A stretch of 64,000 nucleotides of DNA, taken from Cohnella ginsengisoli. Lineage in GTDB: Bacteria > Bacillota > Bacilli > Paenibacillales > Paenibacillaceae. The position numbers and the translations under genes are program-made. Where the stretch lies: contig NZ_JAPDHZ010000006.1 of assembly GCF_029525555.1 (NCBI RefSeq), forward strand, positions 496,001 to 560,000, in the 5' to 3' direction. Numbering within the stretch: the stretch's first letter is position 1; each line of letters opens with the position of its first letter. Shown piece after piece: positions 55,184 through 63,650 of this stretch. The notes beneath the pieces are model-generated. The model did not search any database and was not told the origin of the DNA. It worked only from the letters and a program-made list of their open reading frames with translations.

Positions 55184-55327
55184 TCAGTCGGTCTTTTTCT
55201 TTTTTTGCGGCGTCGGGGCGACGGACTTCGTGTTCTCCAGCGTGTCGTTTACGAATGCCATGTCTTGATTTTTGGCCGCCATCGCCTTCGTTCCCTTGTA
55301 ATTGCCTTTATGGCTGTCGTTCTCCAT
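55184..55327 (-). CDS. Small hydrophilic protein, 47 residues
   Basis: A 47-residue protein, Lys- and Asn-rich, without hydrophobic segments (MENDSHKGNYKGTKAMAAKN at the start, PTPQKKKKTD at the end). AAGGAGGG six bases before ATG is among the best ribosome binding sites in the window, which supports a real gene despite its size. It resembles small acid-soluble or stress-type proteins of spore formers in composition only. It is divergent from the lipoprotein gene at 55440. Confidence 0.6.
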   Translation of the reverse strand: MENDSHKGNYKGTKAMAAKNQDMAFVNDTLENTKSVAPTPQKKKKTD

Positions 55328-55439
55328 GGTAATCCCTCCTTGGGTTCGTTCGAAAATGTAGGCGAAGCGGCGACCGCCGGCAAGGCCGCAGCGCCTCGCA
55401 CAGCATAGGTTAACCGAATTAAAGGGGCTGTTATCCACC

Positions 55440-56417
55440 ATGTCACGCACATCCAAGCGACAGTCGTTAGTCGTAGTTTTCATCGTTTTCGCGGTGGCGC
55501 TCGCGCTGACTGCCTGCCGCGGCGCGGGGCCTGCCGAGCCGGTCGCCGCGCCATCCGCGGTCGCGGAGCCAACAGAGACCGGGGGCGCGCCGCCATCGGG
55601 CAGGGCTGTCGCCGGCGACGCTGCGGCTTTGATCGAGCAAGCCCGCGCGGCTATGTCGGACATCGGGCGCTATGCATTTACGCTTCATCTCGTTCAAAAG
55701 CTGAGCGGAGGAGCCGCGGCCGACTCGGTTTTCGAGGTGAACAACGCGGGCAAGGTCGAGCGTTCGCCGCTCAAGCTCGACCAGACGATTGCCAGCGTCC
55801 AGGACGGGGAAAAGTCGTCGCTGCGCGCGATCCTCGTGCCGGATGCCTATTACGTATACGACCCTTCTTTTGAAGAATGGGGCAAGCTGTCCAGCGAGCA
55901 GGCGGCGGATATCGCGCGGACGCTGTCCGATTATCAGACCGATCCGGCGGCGGCGCTGGCTTCAGCCGCTTCGCTCGGCGCCGGGCTGTCATCCGATAGC
56001 GAGGCGGGGCGCGACGTCGTCCGCTACGAAGGGAAAGGGCCCGAGGCGCTGGCGTTTCTCAAGCACATTCTGGAGGGGACGCTCGACCTTAATAGCCTGG
56101 ACGAAGCGGTACGGCGCAGCATTAAGCTCAAGTCGCTGTCCGCCAGTTTCACGTTAGATGCGGCCACGCACTTGCCGCTCGCCTATCGCGTCGAGTCGGA
56201 GATGACGATCGAATACGAGCCGGGTTCGCCGTCCGAGCTCAGCCAAGTATTTGAAGGCACCTATGCCAAACACGGGGCGACCGAGGCGATCGCCGTTCCG
56301 GAAGCGGCGCTTGCGGCGCCGGAGCTCGATCCGCCGATCGACGATCCGGCGGCGACCGAGGGGGATCTGGGGACGCTGGACGAATTGAACGGGCCGGAAG
56401 GATCGGATTCGTATTGA
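55440..56417 (+). CDS. Putative lipoprotein, LolA/LppX-like fold possible
   Basis: A 325-residue lipoprotein: signal peptide VVVFIVFAVALALTACRGAG with the acylated Cys near residue 26, a Pro/Ala-rich linker to about residue 60, then a domain of about 220 residues that begins ALIEQARAAMSDIGRYAFTL. Alternating strands and the segment YYVYDPSFEEWGKLSSE recall DUF6612/LolA-like lipoproteins of Firmicutes, which bind lipids or membrane stress signals. The tail is acidic (ELDPPIDDPAATEGDLGTLD). Function unknown. Confidence 0.75.
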   Translation: MSRTSKRQSLVVVFIVFAVALALTACRGAGPAEPVAAPSAVAEPTETGGAPPSGRAVAGDAAALIEQARAAMSDIGRYAFTLHLVQKLSGGAAADSVFEVNNAGKVERSPLKLDQTIASVQDGEKSSLRAILVPDAYYVYDPSFEEWGKLSSEQAADIARTLSDYQTDPAAALASAASLGAGLSSDSEAGRDVVRYEGKGPEALAFLKHILEGTLDLNSLDEAVRRSIKLKSLSASFTLDAATHLPLAYRVESEMTIEYEPGSPSELSQVFEGTYAKHGATEAIAVPEAALAAPELDPPIDDPAATEGDLGTLDELNGPEGSDSY

Positions 56418-56570
56418 GTCCGTCGGGTCGTCAGCTTGGCAGGCTGAGGTTGTCGTCAAGGTGGACGCAGGTCCCGGCCTTCCGTTATAATGTCTGAAGT
56501 ATAATTGAACCGTGAACGGCCGTCCGGCGCTACTCCGCGAGGGCCGCGCGAAGTCAGGAGTGTTTAGCGA

Positions 56571-57671
56571 ATGCCACTGTCCTGTGGTATCGTCGGCCTG
56601 CCCAACGTCGGCAAGTCGACTTTATTCAATGCCATCACCCAAGCGGGTGCCGAGATGGCCAACTATCCGTTCTGCACGATCGACCCGAACGTCGGCGTCG
56701 TCGAAGTTCCGGACGAGCGCCTGCAGAAGCTTGCCGATATCGTCACGCCCAACCGGATCGTGCCGACCGCCTTCGAATTCGTCGACATTGCCGGCCTGGT
56801 CAAGGGCGCGAGCCGCGGCGAGGGTCTGGGCAACAAGTTCCTGGCCAACATCCGCGAAGTCGACGCCATCGTGCACGTCGTGCGCTGCTTCGTCGACGAA
56901 AATATTACCCACGTATCGGGCAAGATCGATCCGATCAACGATATCGAGGTCATCAATCTGGAGCTGATCCTGGCGGACATCGACTCCGTCGAGAAGCGCA
57001 TGGACCGCTCCCGCAAGAACATGAAGGGCGGGGACAAGAAGTACGCCCAAGAGGTCGAGGTGCTCGAGCGCATCCACGCCGCGCTGCTCGAAGAGAAGCC
57101 CGTCCGCAGCGTCGAGCTGTCGGACGAAGAGCGCATGCTCGTGCGAGATCTGCACCTGCTGACGATCAAGCCGGTGCTGTACGCGGCCAACGTGAGCGAG
57201 GGCGAGGCGGCGAACGCCGACGCCAACGAGTACGTGCAGCGCGTCCGCGAATTCGCGGCGGCCGAAGGCTCCGAGGTCGTGCCGATCAGCGCGCGCGTCG
57301 AGTCCGAGATCGCCGAGCTCGAAGGCGAGGACCGCGAGATGTTCCTCGAGGAGCTCGGCTTGACCGAGTCCGGTCTCGATCGTCTCATTCGGGCGGCCTA
57401 CAAGCTGCTCGGCCTGTACACGTACTTCACGGCCGGCGTGCAGGAAGTGCGCGCCTGGACGATCCGCAAAGGCACGAAGGCGCCGCAGGCGGCCGCCGTC
57501 ATCCACACTGACTTCGAACGCGGCTTCATTCGCGCCGAGGTCGTGTCGTACGAGGACCTGGTGAACGCGGGGTCCATGAACGCCGCCAAGGAAAAGGGCC
57601 AGCTTCGGCTCGAAGGCAAGGAATACGTCGTCGCCGACGGCGACGTCATGCATTTCCGGTTTAACGTATAA
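56571..57671 (+). CDS. ychF: Ribosome-associated P-loop ATPase YchF
   Basis: A 366-residue member of the Obg-like family that prefers ATP to GTP and binds ribosomes; involved in translation and oxidative stress. P loop GLPNVGKSTLFNAIT (residues about 8-22), switch DIAGLVKGASRGEGLGN, and the altered base-recognition motif NVSEGE in place of NKxD are seen. A coiled-coil region and C-terminal TGS domain (YTYFTAGVQEVRAWTI, DFERGFIRAEVVSYEDLV) follow. ATG is preceded by AGGAG. Two TATAAT boxes at 56486 and 56500 may be its promoter. Confidence 0.97.
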   Translation: MPLSCGIVGLPNVGKSTLFNAITQAGAEMANYPFCTIDPNVGVVEVPDERLQKLADIVTPNRIVPTAFEFVDIAGLVKGASRGEGLGNKFLANIREVDAIVHVVRCFVDENITHVSGKIDPINDIEVINLELILADIDSVEKRMDRSRKNMKGGDKKYAQEVEVLERIHAALLEEKPVRSVELSDEERMLVRDLHLLTIKPVLYAANVSEGEAANADANEYVQRVREFAAAEGSEVVPISARVESEIAELEGEDREMFLEELGLTESGLDRLIRAAYKLLGLYTYFTAGVQEVRAWTIRKGTKAPQAAAVIHTDFERGFIRAEVVSYEDLVNAGSMNAAKEKGQLRLEGKEYVVADGDVMHFRFNV

Positions 57672-57696
57672 GCGAGTTGCGCCGCAGCGCGCAGGG

Positions 57697-57726
57697 AAAA
57701 GCCCAGGCGGGATGCCTGGGCTTTTT
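57697..57726. terminator. Terminator of ychF
   Basis: AAAAGCCCAGGC-GGGAT-GCCTGGGCTTTTT, a perfect stem usable in both directions. Confidence 0.9.
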
Positions 57727-57730
57727 GCCT

Positions 57731-57912
57731 GCGGGTTTGCGGTATAGGTTGCGGGATTGCAGTATATAAGTTACGGGATTGCGGTATAGGTTGCGGGATC
57801 GTGGTATGGATTGCGGGTTTGCGGTATAGGTTGCGGGATAGTGGTATGGGTTGCGGGTTTTCGGTACAGATTGAGGGTTTGCGGTACAGGTTGCGGGATT
57901 GCGGTAAGGGCA
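57731..57912. repeat. Intergenic tandem array, about 9 units, 20-base period
   Basis: Units of the form GCGGGATTGCGGTATAGGTT begin at 57731, 57751, 57773, 57793, 57813, 57833, 57853, 57873 and 57893, so all steps are 20 bases except one of 22. Changes are mostly at a few positions. No gene is seen in it. Confidence 0.85.
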
Positions 57913-57944
57913 GGTTTATAGGGCAGGTGTGAGGACGGGGGGCT

Positions 57945-58124
57945 GAGATACACGGTTTTTCCGTGCAACTCTGCTCCTGGACCGATTAAAACCGCGAGAT
58001 ACACGGTTTTTCCGTGCAACTCTGCTCCTGGACCGATTAAAACCGCGAGATACACGGATTTTCCTTGCAACTCGGCTGCTTGACCAGCCAAAGCCGCGAG
58101 TTATGCGGCCCCGCCGCACGACGC
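57945..58124. repeat. Intergenic tandem array, 4 units, 51-base period, hairpin in each unit
   Basis: Units begin at 57945, 57996, 58047 and 58098, exactly 51 bases apart. Units 1 and 2 are almost identical and hold CACGG-TTTTT-CCGTG; unit 3 is CACGG-ATTTT-CCTTG; unit 4 has a different stem, TGCGGC-CCC-GCCGCA, in the same place. All begin GAG(A/T)TA. The array is open on the minus strand as a 17-residue repeat, which I judge incidental. It lies beyond the marR stop, so marR transcripts may include it. Confidence 0.85.
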
Positions 58125-58229
58125 GCCTCCCGCTTTCATCATGCAACGACTCTCTCCCGCGCGAAACCTCCCGTGCCGAGCGCCGCCGCCCAATAACTTG
58201 CGAAGCTTTTGAATACAATAACAGCGGCC

Positions 58230-58658
58230 CTAATCGTCCAGATAGGTCCGATTGAACTTGGCGAGCAGCTCGCCGAAGCGGGTCCGCTCGTCCTCGGACC
58301 AGTCCTTCAGCAGCTCGTCGATCCGCTCGGTGCGCTGCTGGCGCGTCTCCTCCAGCATGCGGCGTCCTTCGTCCGTAAGCTGGTAAAAGTAGGCCCTGCC
58401 GTCTTCCGGATCGGGCATTTTGTAGACGTAGCCTTTTTGCTCGAGCGCGGACGTCTGCCTGCTGACTGTGGAGATGTCGAGGCGGAATTCCTCCGCGAGC
58501 GCCTTGACGCCGGCAGAGCCGTGCGACTCGATCTGGCCGAGCAGCAAATAGGCGGAGCGATCGAGCGTTCCGAACTTGCGGCCGGTCGAGATCGAAGTGA
58601 GGCGTCGAATCAGAAGGGCGATCTCGAGCTCGATGCTGGTATTCGTTTCGTGACTCAC
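58230..58658 (-). CDS. MarR-family transcription regulator
   Basis: A 142-residue winged-helix dimer that usually represses efflux genes until it binds a ligand. The recognition region is DRSAYLLLGQIESHGSAGVK and LDISTVSRQTSALEQKGYVY, with wing DPEDGRAYFYQLTDEGRRML. The start is taken as GTG 58658 with AAGGTGG upstream. It is divergent from the CBS and MFS genes, and the inverted repeat in between is the likely operator. Confidence 0.88.
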   Translation of the reverse strand: MSHETNTSIELEIALLIRRLTSISTGRKFGTLDRSAYLLLGQIESHGSAGVKALAEEFRLDISTVSRQTSALEQKGYVYKMPDPEDGRAYFYQLTDEGRRMLEETRQQRTERIDELLKDWSEDERTRFGELLAKFNRTYLDD

Positions 58659-58740
58659 GGATCTCACCACCTTGCTGCTTTTCTGTTCCCCATCGTACCA
58701 CATGCCGCGGGCATTTCAAGCTGAAGCCGTGGCAAAGGGA

Positions 58741-58768
58741 TTGACTTTTCGCAAAGTAGTTGTATAAT
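58741..58768 (+). promoter_or_regulatory. Promoter of the CBS-MFS unit
   Basis: TTGACT at 58741-58746 and a perfect TATAAT at 58763-58768, spaced 16 bases. Confidence 0.75.
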
Positions 58769-58800
58769 ACACTTAAATGTTTAGTTTTGCAATACAACTA
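58757..58800. promoter_or_regulatory. Probable MarR operator
   Basis: TAGTTGTAT (58757-58765) and ATACAACTA (58792-58800) are perfect inverted arms, 26 bases apart. The left arm overlaps the -10 box of the CBS-MFS promoter. TAGTTGTAT-like sites are usual for MarR-family repressors. Confidence 0.6.
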
Positions 58801-58816
58801 AATGGAGGGGCTTCGC

Positions 58817-59273
58817 ATGCTAGCTCAAGACATTATGATCAAGCAGGTGTACAAGGTCAAAGAGAGCGACACCGTACGCCGCGTGATCGAAAGGTTCATC
58901 GAGCACGGAATCAGCGGGCTGCCCGTCGTCAACGATCGCAACGAGATCGTCGGTTATGTCAGCGACGGCGACGTCATGCGGTACATCGGCAAGCACGAGG
59001 ACCGGTACGTCGACTTTTTTTTACGCTTCCATCCTGATCCAAGGGGATAACGAGCAGTTCGAAGAACGCGCCCGCAGGCTGCTGGACCTGAACGTCATGT
59101 CCATCGCCAAGACCAAGGTGGTCAAGGCCATGTGGGACGACGAGGTCGAGAATATCGCGGCCATGCTGGGCAAAAAGCAGATCAAAAAGGTACCTGTGGA
59201 ACGGGACGGCGTGCTGGTCGGCATCATCAGCCGCGGCAATGTCGTTCGACACGCGTTCGAGAATTTGCTATAA
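58817..59273 (+). CDS. Two-CBS-domain protein (apparent +1 indel)
   Basis: About 151 residues forming a Bateman module that usually binds adenine nucleotides. CBS1 has DIMIKQVYKVKESDTVRRVI and GLPVVNDRNEIVGYVSDGDV; CBS2 has DLNVMSIAKTKVVKAMWDDE and KVPVERDGVLVGIISRGNVV. The frame breaks at T8 (59015-59022); with seven T the linker reads YVDFFYASILIQGDNEQFEE. ATG 58817 has GGAGGGG upstream. It lies between marR and an MFS gene and may sense energy state for that locus. Confidence 0.88.
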
Positions 59274-59325
59274 GACAAATCGCCGCAGCGTTCACATTTC
59301 ATAACCAAAAGGGGACCTTCATCTC

Positions 59326-60571
59326 ATGTCATCCACATCCAAAGCATCCCCGGCCGCATCCCCGTTGGCGCCGGAAGGAAGCTTGCTGAAGCAGCCGCGC
59401 GCCGTATGGGCGGTCGGCTTTGCCTGCGTCATCGCGTTCATGGGCATCGGTCTCGTCGACCCGATCCTGCCCGCCATCGCCAAACAACTGGAAGCTTCGC
59501 CAAGCGAGGTTTCGTTGCTGTTCACCAGTTATAATGCCGTCATGGCCGTCATGATGCTCATCACAGGCGTCATTCAGTCCCGTCTCGGCATGAAAGGGAC
59601 GCTGTTGGCCGGTATCGTCATCATCGCGATATTCGCCGCCTTGGGCGGCGCTTCCAATGGGATCTGGGCGCTGATCGGTTTGCGCGGCGGCTGGGGCCTC
59701 GGCAACTCGCTGTTCGTCGCGACCTCGCTGACCGCCATCGTCACGCTGTCGACGGGCAGCGTCGCCCGGGCGATCATTCTGTACGAAGCCGCGATCGGCC
59801 TTGGCATCTCGGTCGGACCGCTCATCGGCGGCGAGCTCGGATCGATCTCCTGGCGCGGCCCGTTCTTCGGAGTCGCCGTGCTCATGGTCATCGCCTTCGT
59901 CTCGCTTGCGCTCACGATGCCCAAGGTCAAGAAGCCTGCGGCAGCGGCTGGCCGTCCCAAGGCGTCCCTCGCCGATCCTTTTCGCGCGCTGAAGCATCGC
60001 TCGCTGCTCGTGTTCGGCCTAGGCGCTTGTCTTTACAACTTCGGCTTCTTCACCCTGCTGGCGTACGCGCCGCTCGTGCTGGACCATTATTTCGGGTACG
60101 ACGCGCACGGTCTCGGTTATATTTTCCTCGGCTGGGGCGTCCTGCTTGCCGTCACTTCGGTATTCATGGCGCCGGTACTCCAGCGCAAGTTCGGCACGCT
60201 CAAGTCAATGTACGCCATGCTGACGCTGTTCGGCCTCGTGCTGTTCGCGATGGGCGTCTGGACGACGACCGAATGGGTCGTCGTAGGCGCGATCGTGTTC
60301 GCCGGCGCGCTGCTTGGCAACAACAACACGCTCATTACGACGGCGGTCATGAACGCCGCGCCCGTCGAACGTCCGACGGCATCCGCCGCGTACAGCTTCC
60401 TGCGCTTCATCGGCGGCGCGATCGCGCCTTACTTCGCCGGCAAGCTCGCCGAATGGTACAATCCGCACGTGCCGTTCGTCGTCGGGGGGCGCTTTCGTGC
60501 TGGCGGCCGTCGTCGTCATCATGCTGAACCAACGTCACTTGATGCACGTCGACAAAGCCGGCGCGCACTGA
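59326..60571 (+). CDS. MFS transporter, drug efflux type (apparent +1 indel)
   Basis: About 414 residues and 12 helices. The N-terminal helix carries FACVIAFMGIGLVDPILPAI, then SPSEVSLLFTSYNAVMAVMM and the motif GRLGMKG-like SRLGMKGTLLAGIVI; GAALGISVGPLIGGELG-like GIGLGISVGPLIGGELG marks the antiporter motif C of drug exporters. The frame breaks at G6 (60484-60489); with five G the last helix reads FVVGGAFVLAAVVVIMLNQR and the stop is 60571. Expected to export a toxic compound under MarR control. Confidence 0.9.
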
Positions 60572-60585
60572 TCCGCCATCGTTAT

Positions 60586-60622
60586 CGGCCGTTTCCCTGC
60601 CTTTCGGGAGACGGCCGTTTTT
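60586..60622 (+). terminator. Terminator after the MFS gene
   Basis: CGGCCGTTTCCC and GGGAGACGGCCG arms followed by five T. Confidence 0.75.
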
Positions 60623-60760
60623 GATCCCGTGCAACCTTTCCTGTCGGCTGCTCGTCTGGGGAAATGTGCAAGACAAGCCTGACTTGCCTGTTGTCACCGC
60701 CGCCGATCGGGCGGCTTCGTGTCAAGGCAACGCAACGCAACCTAGAGAGGAGCATCACTC

Positions 60761-61603
60761 ATGAATCTTAAAAAGAAATCCGTTATTTTTCTGACCGCCG
60801 CCGGCATTCTCGGCGCTTCCGCGCTCGCCGGCGCTTCCGGCCTCACGCAGAAGGTCAGCGGCCTCCTGCGCTCCGACATTCAAGTATCCGTCAACGGAGC
60901 CGCGTACGGCTCGATTCAGCCGGTCTATATCAACGGGAAGGCTTATGTGCCGCTGCGCGATACCGCCGGCGCGCTGGGCTACGAGCTCACCTGGAATCAG
61001 CAATCCAAGCAGTTCGACTTGACGCCGAAGAAGGAGGAGCAGGCGCCCGTGGACGCTTATATTTTGAATACCGGCGTCGTGACGGACGCGCAGACGGCGA
61101 ACGGCCTGACGAGCTTGAACGTTATGGGCAAAGGCGCGGCAGGAACCTTCGATTGGATCGTCGCCAAGGTGGACAAGGACACGGTCATCGTGGACGAGTC
61201 CGGCGCCGCCAAGACGGCTGCCGACCTTAAGGCCGGTTCGCGCGTCGCCGTCGAATACGGTCCGATGGTCGCCTTGAGCTTCCCGGGCCAATCGCATGCG
61301 GCCAAGGTCACGCTGCTCGGCGAGCGGTCGATCAAGGAAGATAAAGTCGGCGCCGTCAACAAGACGGACGGCGGCTTCCAGATTCAGCTCGGTTCGGGAA
61401 CGGGCGATGCAGCCATCTCCAATCTGGTGCTGAACGTCGGCGCGGACACGTTGATCGTGACGTCGATGGGCGAGCCGGTCAAGGCCGAGGATATCAAGGT
61501 GGGCGACAAGGTGCTGGCGTACTATGGCCCGGCGACCACGCGCAGCATCCCGCCGCAGAGCGCGGCGGACACGATCGTCGTGCTGCCGGCGGACGCGCAA
61601 TAA
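60761..61603 (+). CDS. Secreted protein with copper amine oxidase N-like (stalk) domain
   Basis: A 280-residue secreted protein. Signal peptide SVIFLTAAGILGASALAGAS, then a domain of about 50 residues (IQPVYINGKAYVPLRDTAGALGYELTWNQQSKQFDL) of the copper amine oxidase N-terminal-like type, common in Paenibacillaceae surface proteins and not itself an oxidase. Two similar beta-rich parts follow (TFDWIVAKVDKDTVIVDESG, ISNLVLNVGADTLIVTSMGE), each with a KAGSRVAVEYG or KVGDKVLAYYG segment. Function unknown, probably in the envelope. Strong AGAGAGGAG before ATG. Confidence 0.82.
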   Translation: MNLKKKSVIFLTAAGILGASALAGASGLTQKVSGLLRSDIQVSVNGAAYGSIQPVYINGKAYVPLRDTAGALGYELTWNQQSKQFDLTPKKEEQAPVDAYILNTGVVTDAQTANGLTSLNVMGKGAAGTFDWIVAKVDKDTVIVDESGAAKTAADLKAGSRVAVEYGPMVALSFPGQSHAAKVTLLGERSIKEDKVGAVNKTDGGFQIQLGSGTGDAAISNLVLNVGADTLIVTSMGEPVKAEDIKVGDKVLAYYGPATTRSIPPQSAADTIVVLPADAQ

Positions 61604-61640
61604 CCGAACAGAGGACGCAAGTAATACGAGCTTAAGCGGA

Positions 61641-61669
61641 ACGGTCCCGACGGGGCCGTTTCTTTTTTT
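61641..61669 (+). terminator. Terminator after the stalk-domain gene
   Basis: ACGGTCCC-GAC-GGGGCCGT stem followed by TTTC and seven T. Confidence 0.75.
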
Positions 61670-61725
61670 GAGCGAGCCTCTGCCCTGCCGTGGGAGCGGC
61701 GGATGTGAGGCGGCGCCGATCTTGC

Positions 61726-61731
61726 TATAAT
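61726..61731 (+). promoter_or_regulatory. -10 box of the ABC exporter gene
   Basis: A perfect TATAAT, about 50 bases before ATG 61780; no clear -35. Confidence 0.4.
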
Positions 61732-61779
61732 CGATCTACGAGTTTTTATCATCGATCAACGGAAAGAAGCTATGCGAAT

Positions 61780-63576
61780 ATGCGAAGATTAAGCGAAAAT
61801 CACCAGGCCGGCGCGTCTTTGTCCGACGTGAAGCTGTCCCGGGTGCTGTTGTTGTTCAGACCGTACGTCGGCCAGTTGACGTTTATCCTGCTGCTCTCGC
61901 TTGCGGCGACGCTGGCCGGGCTGGCAGCTCCCCTCGCCACCAAAGAGCTCGTCGACCAGGCGATACCGCAGAAGGATGCGGGCCTCCTGCTGCTATTCGC
62001 GGGACTCATGGCCGCAAGTCCGCTCGTCAAGGGCGTTTTGAACGTCTGGCAGACCCACTTGAACAACAAAGTCGGCCAGAGCGTCATGCGGGACCTGAAC
62101 GACCGGCTCTTCCGCAATTTGCAGCGGCAGTCGATGTCGTTCTTTACGAGATCTCGAACGGGCGAGATCGTCCAGCGCATCTCGGGCGACGTGCAGGCCG
62201 TGCAAGGCGCCATCACGGGCACGATCGTCACCGCGATCACCCAGTTGGTCACCTTGATTGCGACCGTCGTCATCCTGCTTCGGCTCGATTGGCGGCTGGC
62301 GCTCGTTTCAATGGTCGTCATTCCGGCGCTGCTGCTGCCTGCCAGGCGAATCGGGGCGCTGCGCAAGTCGCTCCGGCTGCGCGTGCAAACGCTGCGGGGC
62401 GAGATGTCTTCCCACCTATCGGAGACGTTCGGCGTGTCGGGCGCGCTGCTGACGCGAATCTACGGACGGGAAGAAGCGCAGGTCCGCAAGTTCGGAGAGA
62501 TGAACGACACGGTAAAAAGCATGGAGCTGCGGCTCGGCCTCATCGGCAGATGGTACGGGATGGCGGCGGGCGTGTCGAATCCGGTGGCGACGGCGATCGT
62601 CTATTTGTACGGCGGCTGGCTCGTCATTCACGGCGGCCTATCCATCGGCTCGGTCATCGCGTTCGCCGCGTTGACCGGCCGCATGTACGAGCCGGTGTCC
62701 GGCCTGCTTGGCGTACATCTCGACTTGTCCGCGGCGATGGGGATCTTCCAGCGCATCTTCGAGTATCTCGATCTGAAGCCGGAGGTCGCGGACGCGCCGA
62801 ATGCCCAGCCGCTGCAAAGAGGGGGCGGACTGGTGGCGTTTGAAGGCGTGTCGTTCGCGTACGCCTCGGGCGGGGCGGCCGTGCTGAAGGAGATCGATCT
62901 GACTGCGCGCCCCGGGCAATTGCTCGCGCTGGTCGGACCGAGCGGCGCGGGCAAGACGACGCTGGCGGGCTTAGTGGGCCGGCTGTACGATCCAACGAAA
63001 GGGACCGTGAGGATCGACGGCCGTGACGTTCGCGGCGTGACGCTGGCGTCGCTGCGCGAGCAGATCGGCTACGTGACGCAGGAGCCGTTCTTGTTTTACG
63101 GCACGATCGCGGACAATCTTCGGTTTGCAAAAGAAGACGCGACGTTAGCGGAAATGGAATCGGCGTGCCGGCAGGCCTATATCCACGACGTGATCGCCGG
63201 ACTGCCGCAGGGGTACGACACGAAGGTGGGGGAGCGGGGGCATCGGCTCTCGGGCGGCGAACGCCAGCGGATCGCGATCGCGCGGGCGATTCTGAAAAAT
63301 CCGCGCATTCTCGTGCTGGACGAGGCGACCTCGCATTTGGACTCCCGATCGGAGGCGTACGTGCAGGAGGCGCTCGACAGCCTGATGGCCGGGCGAACGA
63401 CGATCGCCATCGCGCATCGCCTGTCCACCGTCCGCGCCGCGGACGCGATCGCGGTGATGGACCGCGGCCGCATCGTCGAGTTGGGCGCCCATGAGGAGCT
63501 GCTGGAGCGTGACGGCCTCTATGCCAAGCTGTACCGCACGCAGTTCGCGGAGACGCCGGCGGGAGCTGCGGAGTAG
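61780..63576 (+). CDS. ABC exporter with fused membrane and ATPase domains
   Basis: A 598-residue half-transporter (MsbA/LmrA type) that acts as a dimer to export lipids, drugs or peptides. Six helices occupy residues about 25-310 (LTFILLLSLAATLAGLAAPL; VTAITQLVTLIATVVILLRL). The ATPase has Walker A GPSGAGKTT, signature LSGGERQRIAIARAI, Walker B RILVLDEATSHLDS and H loop AIAHRLSTVR. ATG 61780 (MRRLSENH) lies beyond the -10 box with GGAAAG upstream; an earlier in-frame ATG at 61690 precedes the promoter. No neighbour shows its substrate. Confidence 0.93.
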   Translation: MRRLSENHQAGASLSDVKLSRVLLLFRPYVGQLTFILLLSLAATLAGLAAPLATKELVDQAIPQKDAGLLLLFAGLMAASPLVKGVLNVWQTHLNNKVGQSVMRDLNDRLFRNLQRQSMSFFTRSRTGEIVQRISGDVQAVQGAITGTIVTAITQLVTLIATVVILLRLDWRLALVSMVVIPALLLPARRIGALRKSLRLRVQTLRGEMSSHLSETFGVSGALLTRIYGREEAQVRKFGEMNDTVKSMELRLGLIGRWYGMAAGVSNPVATAIVYLYGGWLVIHGGLSIGSVIAFAALTGRMYEPVSGLLGVHLDLSAAMGIFQRIFEYLDLKPEVADAPNAQPLQRGGGLVAFEGVSFAYASGGAAVLKEIDLTARPGQLLALVGPSGAGKTTLAGLVGRLYDPTKGTVRIDGRDVRGVTLASLREQIGYVTQEPFLFYGTIADNLRFAKEDATLAEMESACRQAYIHDVIAGLPQGYDTKVGERGHRLSGGERQRIAIARAILKNPRILVLDEATSHLDSRSEAYVQEALDSLMAGRTTIAIAHRLSTVRAADAIAVMDRGRIVELGAHEELLERDGLYAKLYRTQFAETPAGAAE

Positions 63577-63650
63577 TTTGTAAACGCGGCATGGAGGAGC
63601 GGCTAAGAAGAGAGGCCAAGGAGGGGCATAACGGGCGGCGATCGTGCCTG

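Noticed and set aside
57771..58091. A 106-codon minus-strand frame across the arrays with a 17-residue repeat (GAELHGKTVYLAVLIGP)
   Set aside because: It looks protein-like, but 51 divides by three, so any frame without stops will repeat. It continues into the 20-base array, whose period breaks the frame, and has no clear ribosome binding site.
57945..58124. CRISPR array
   Set aside because: Whole 51-base units are repeated, with no unique spacers between conserved repeats, and no cas genes are in the window.
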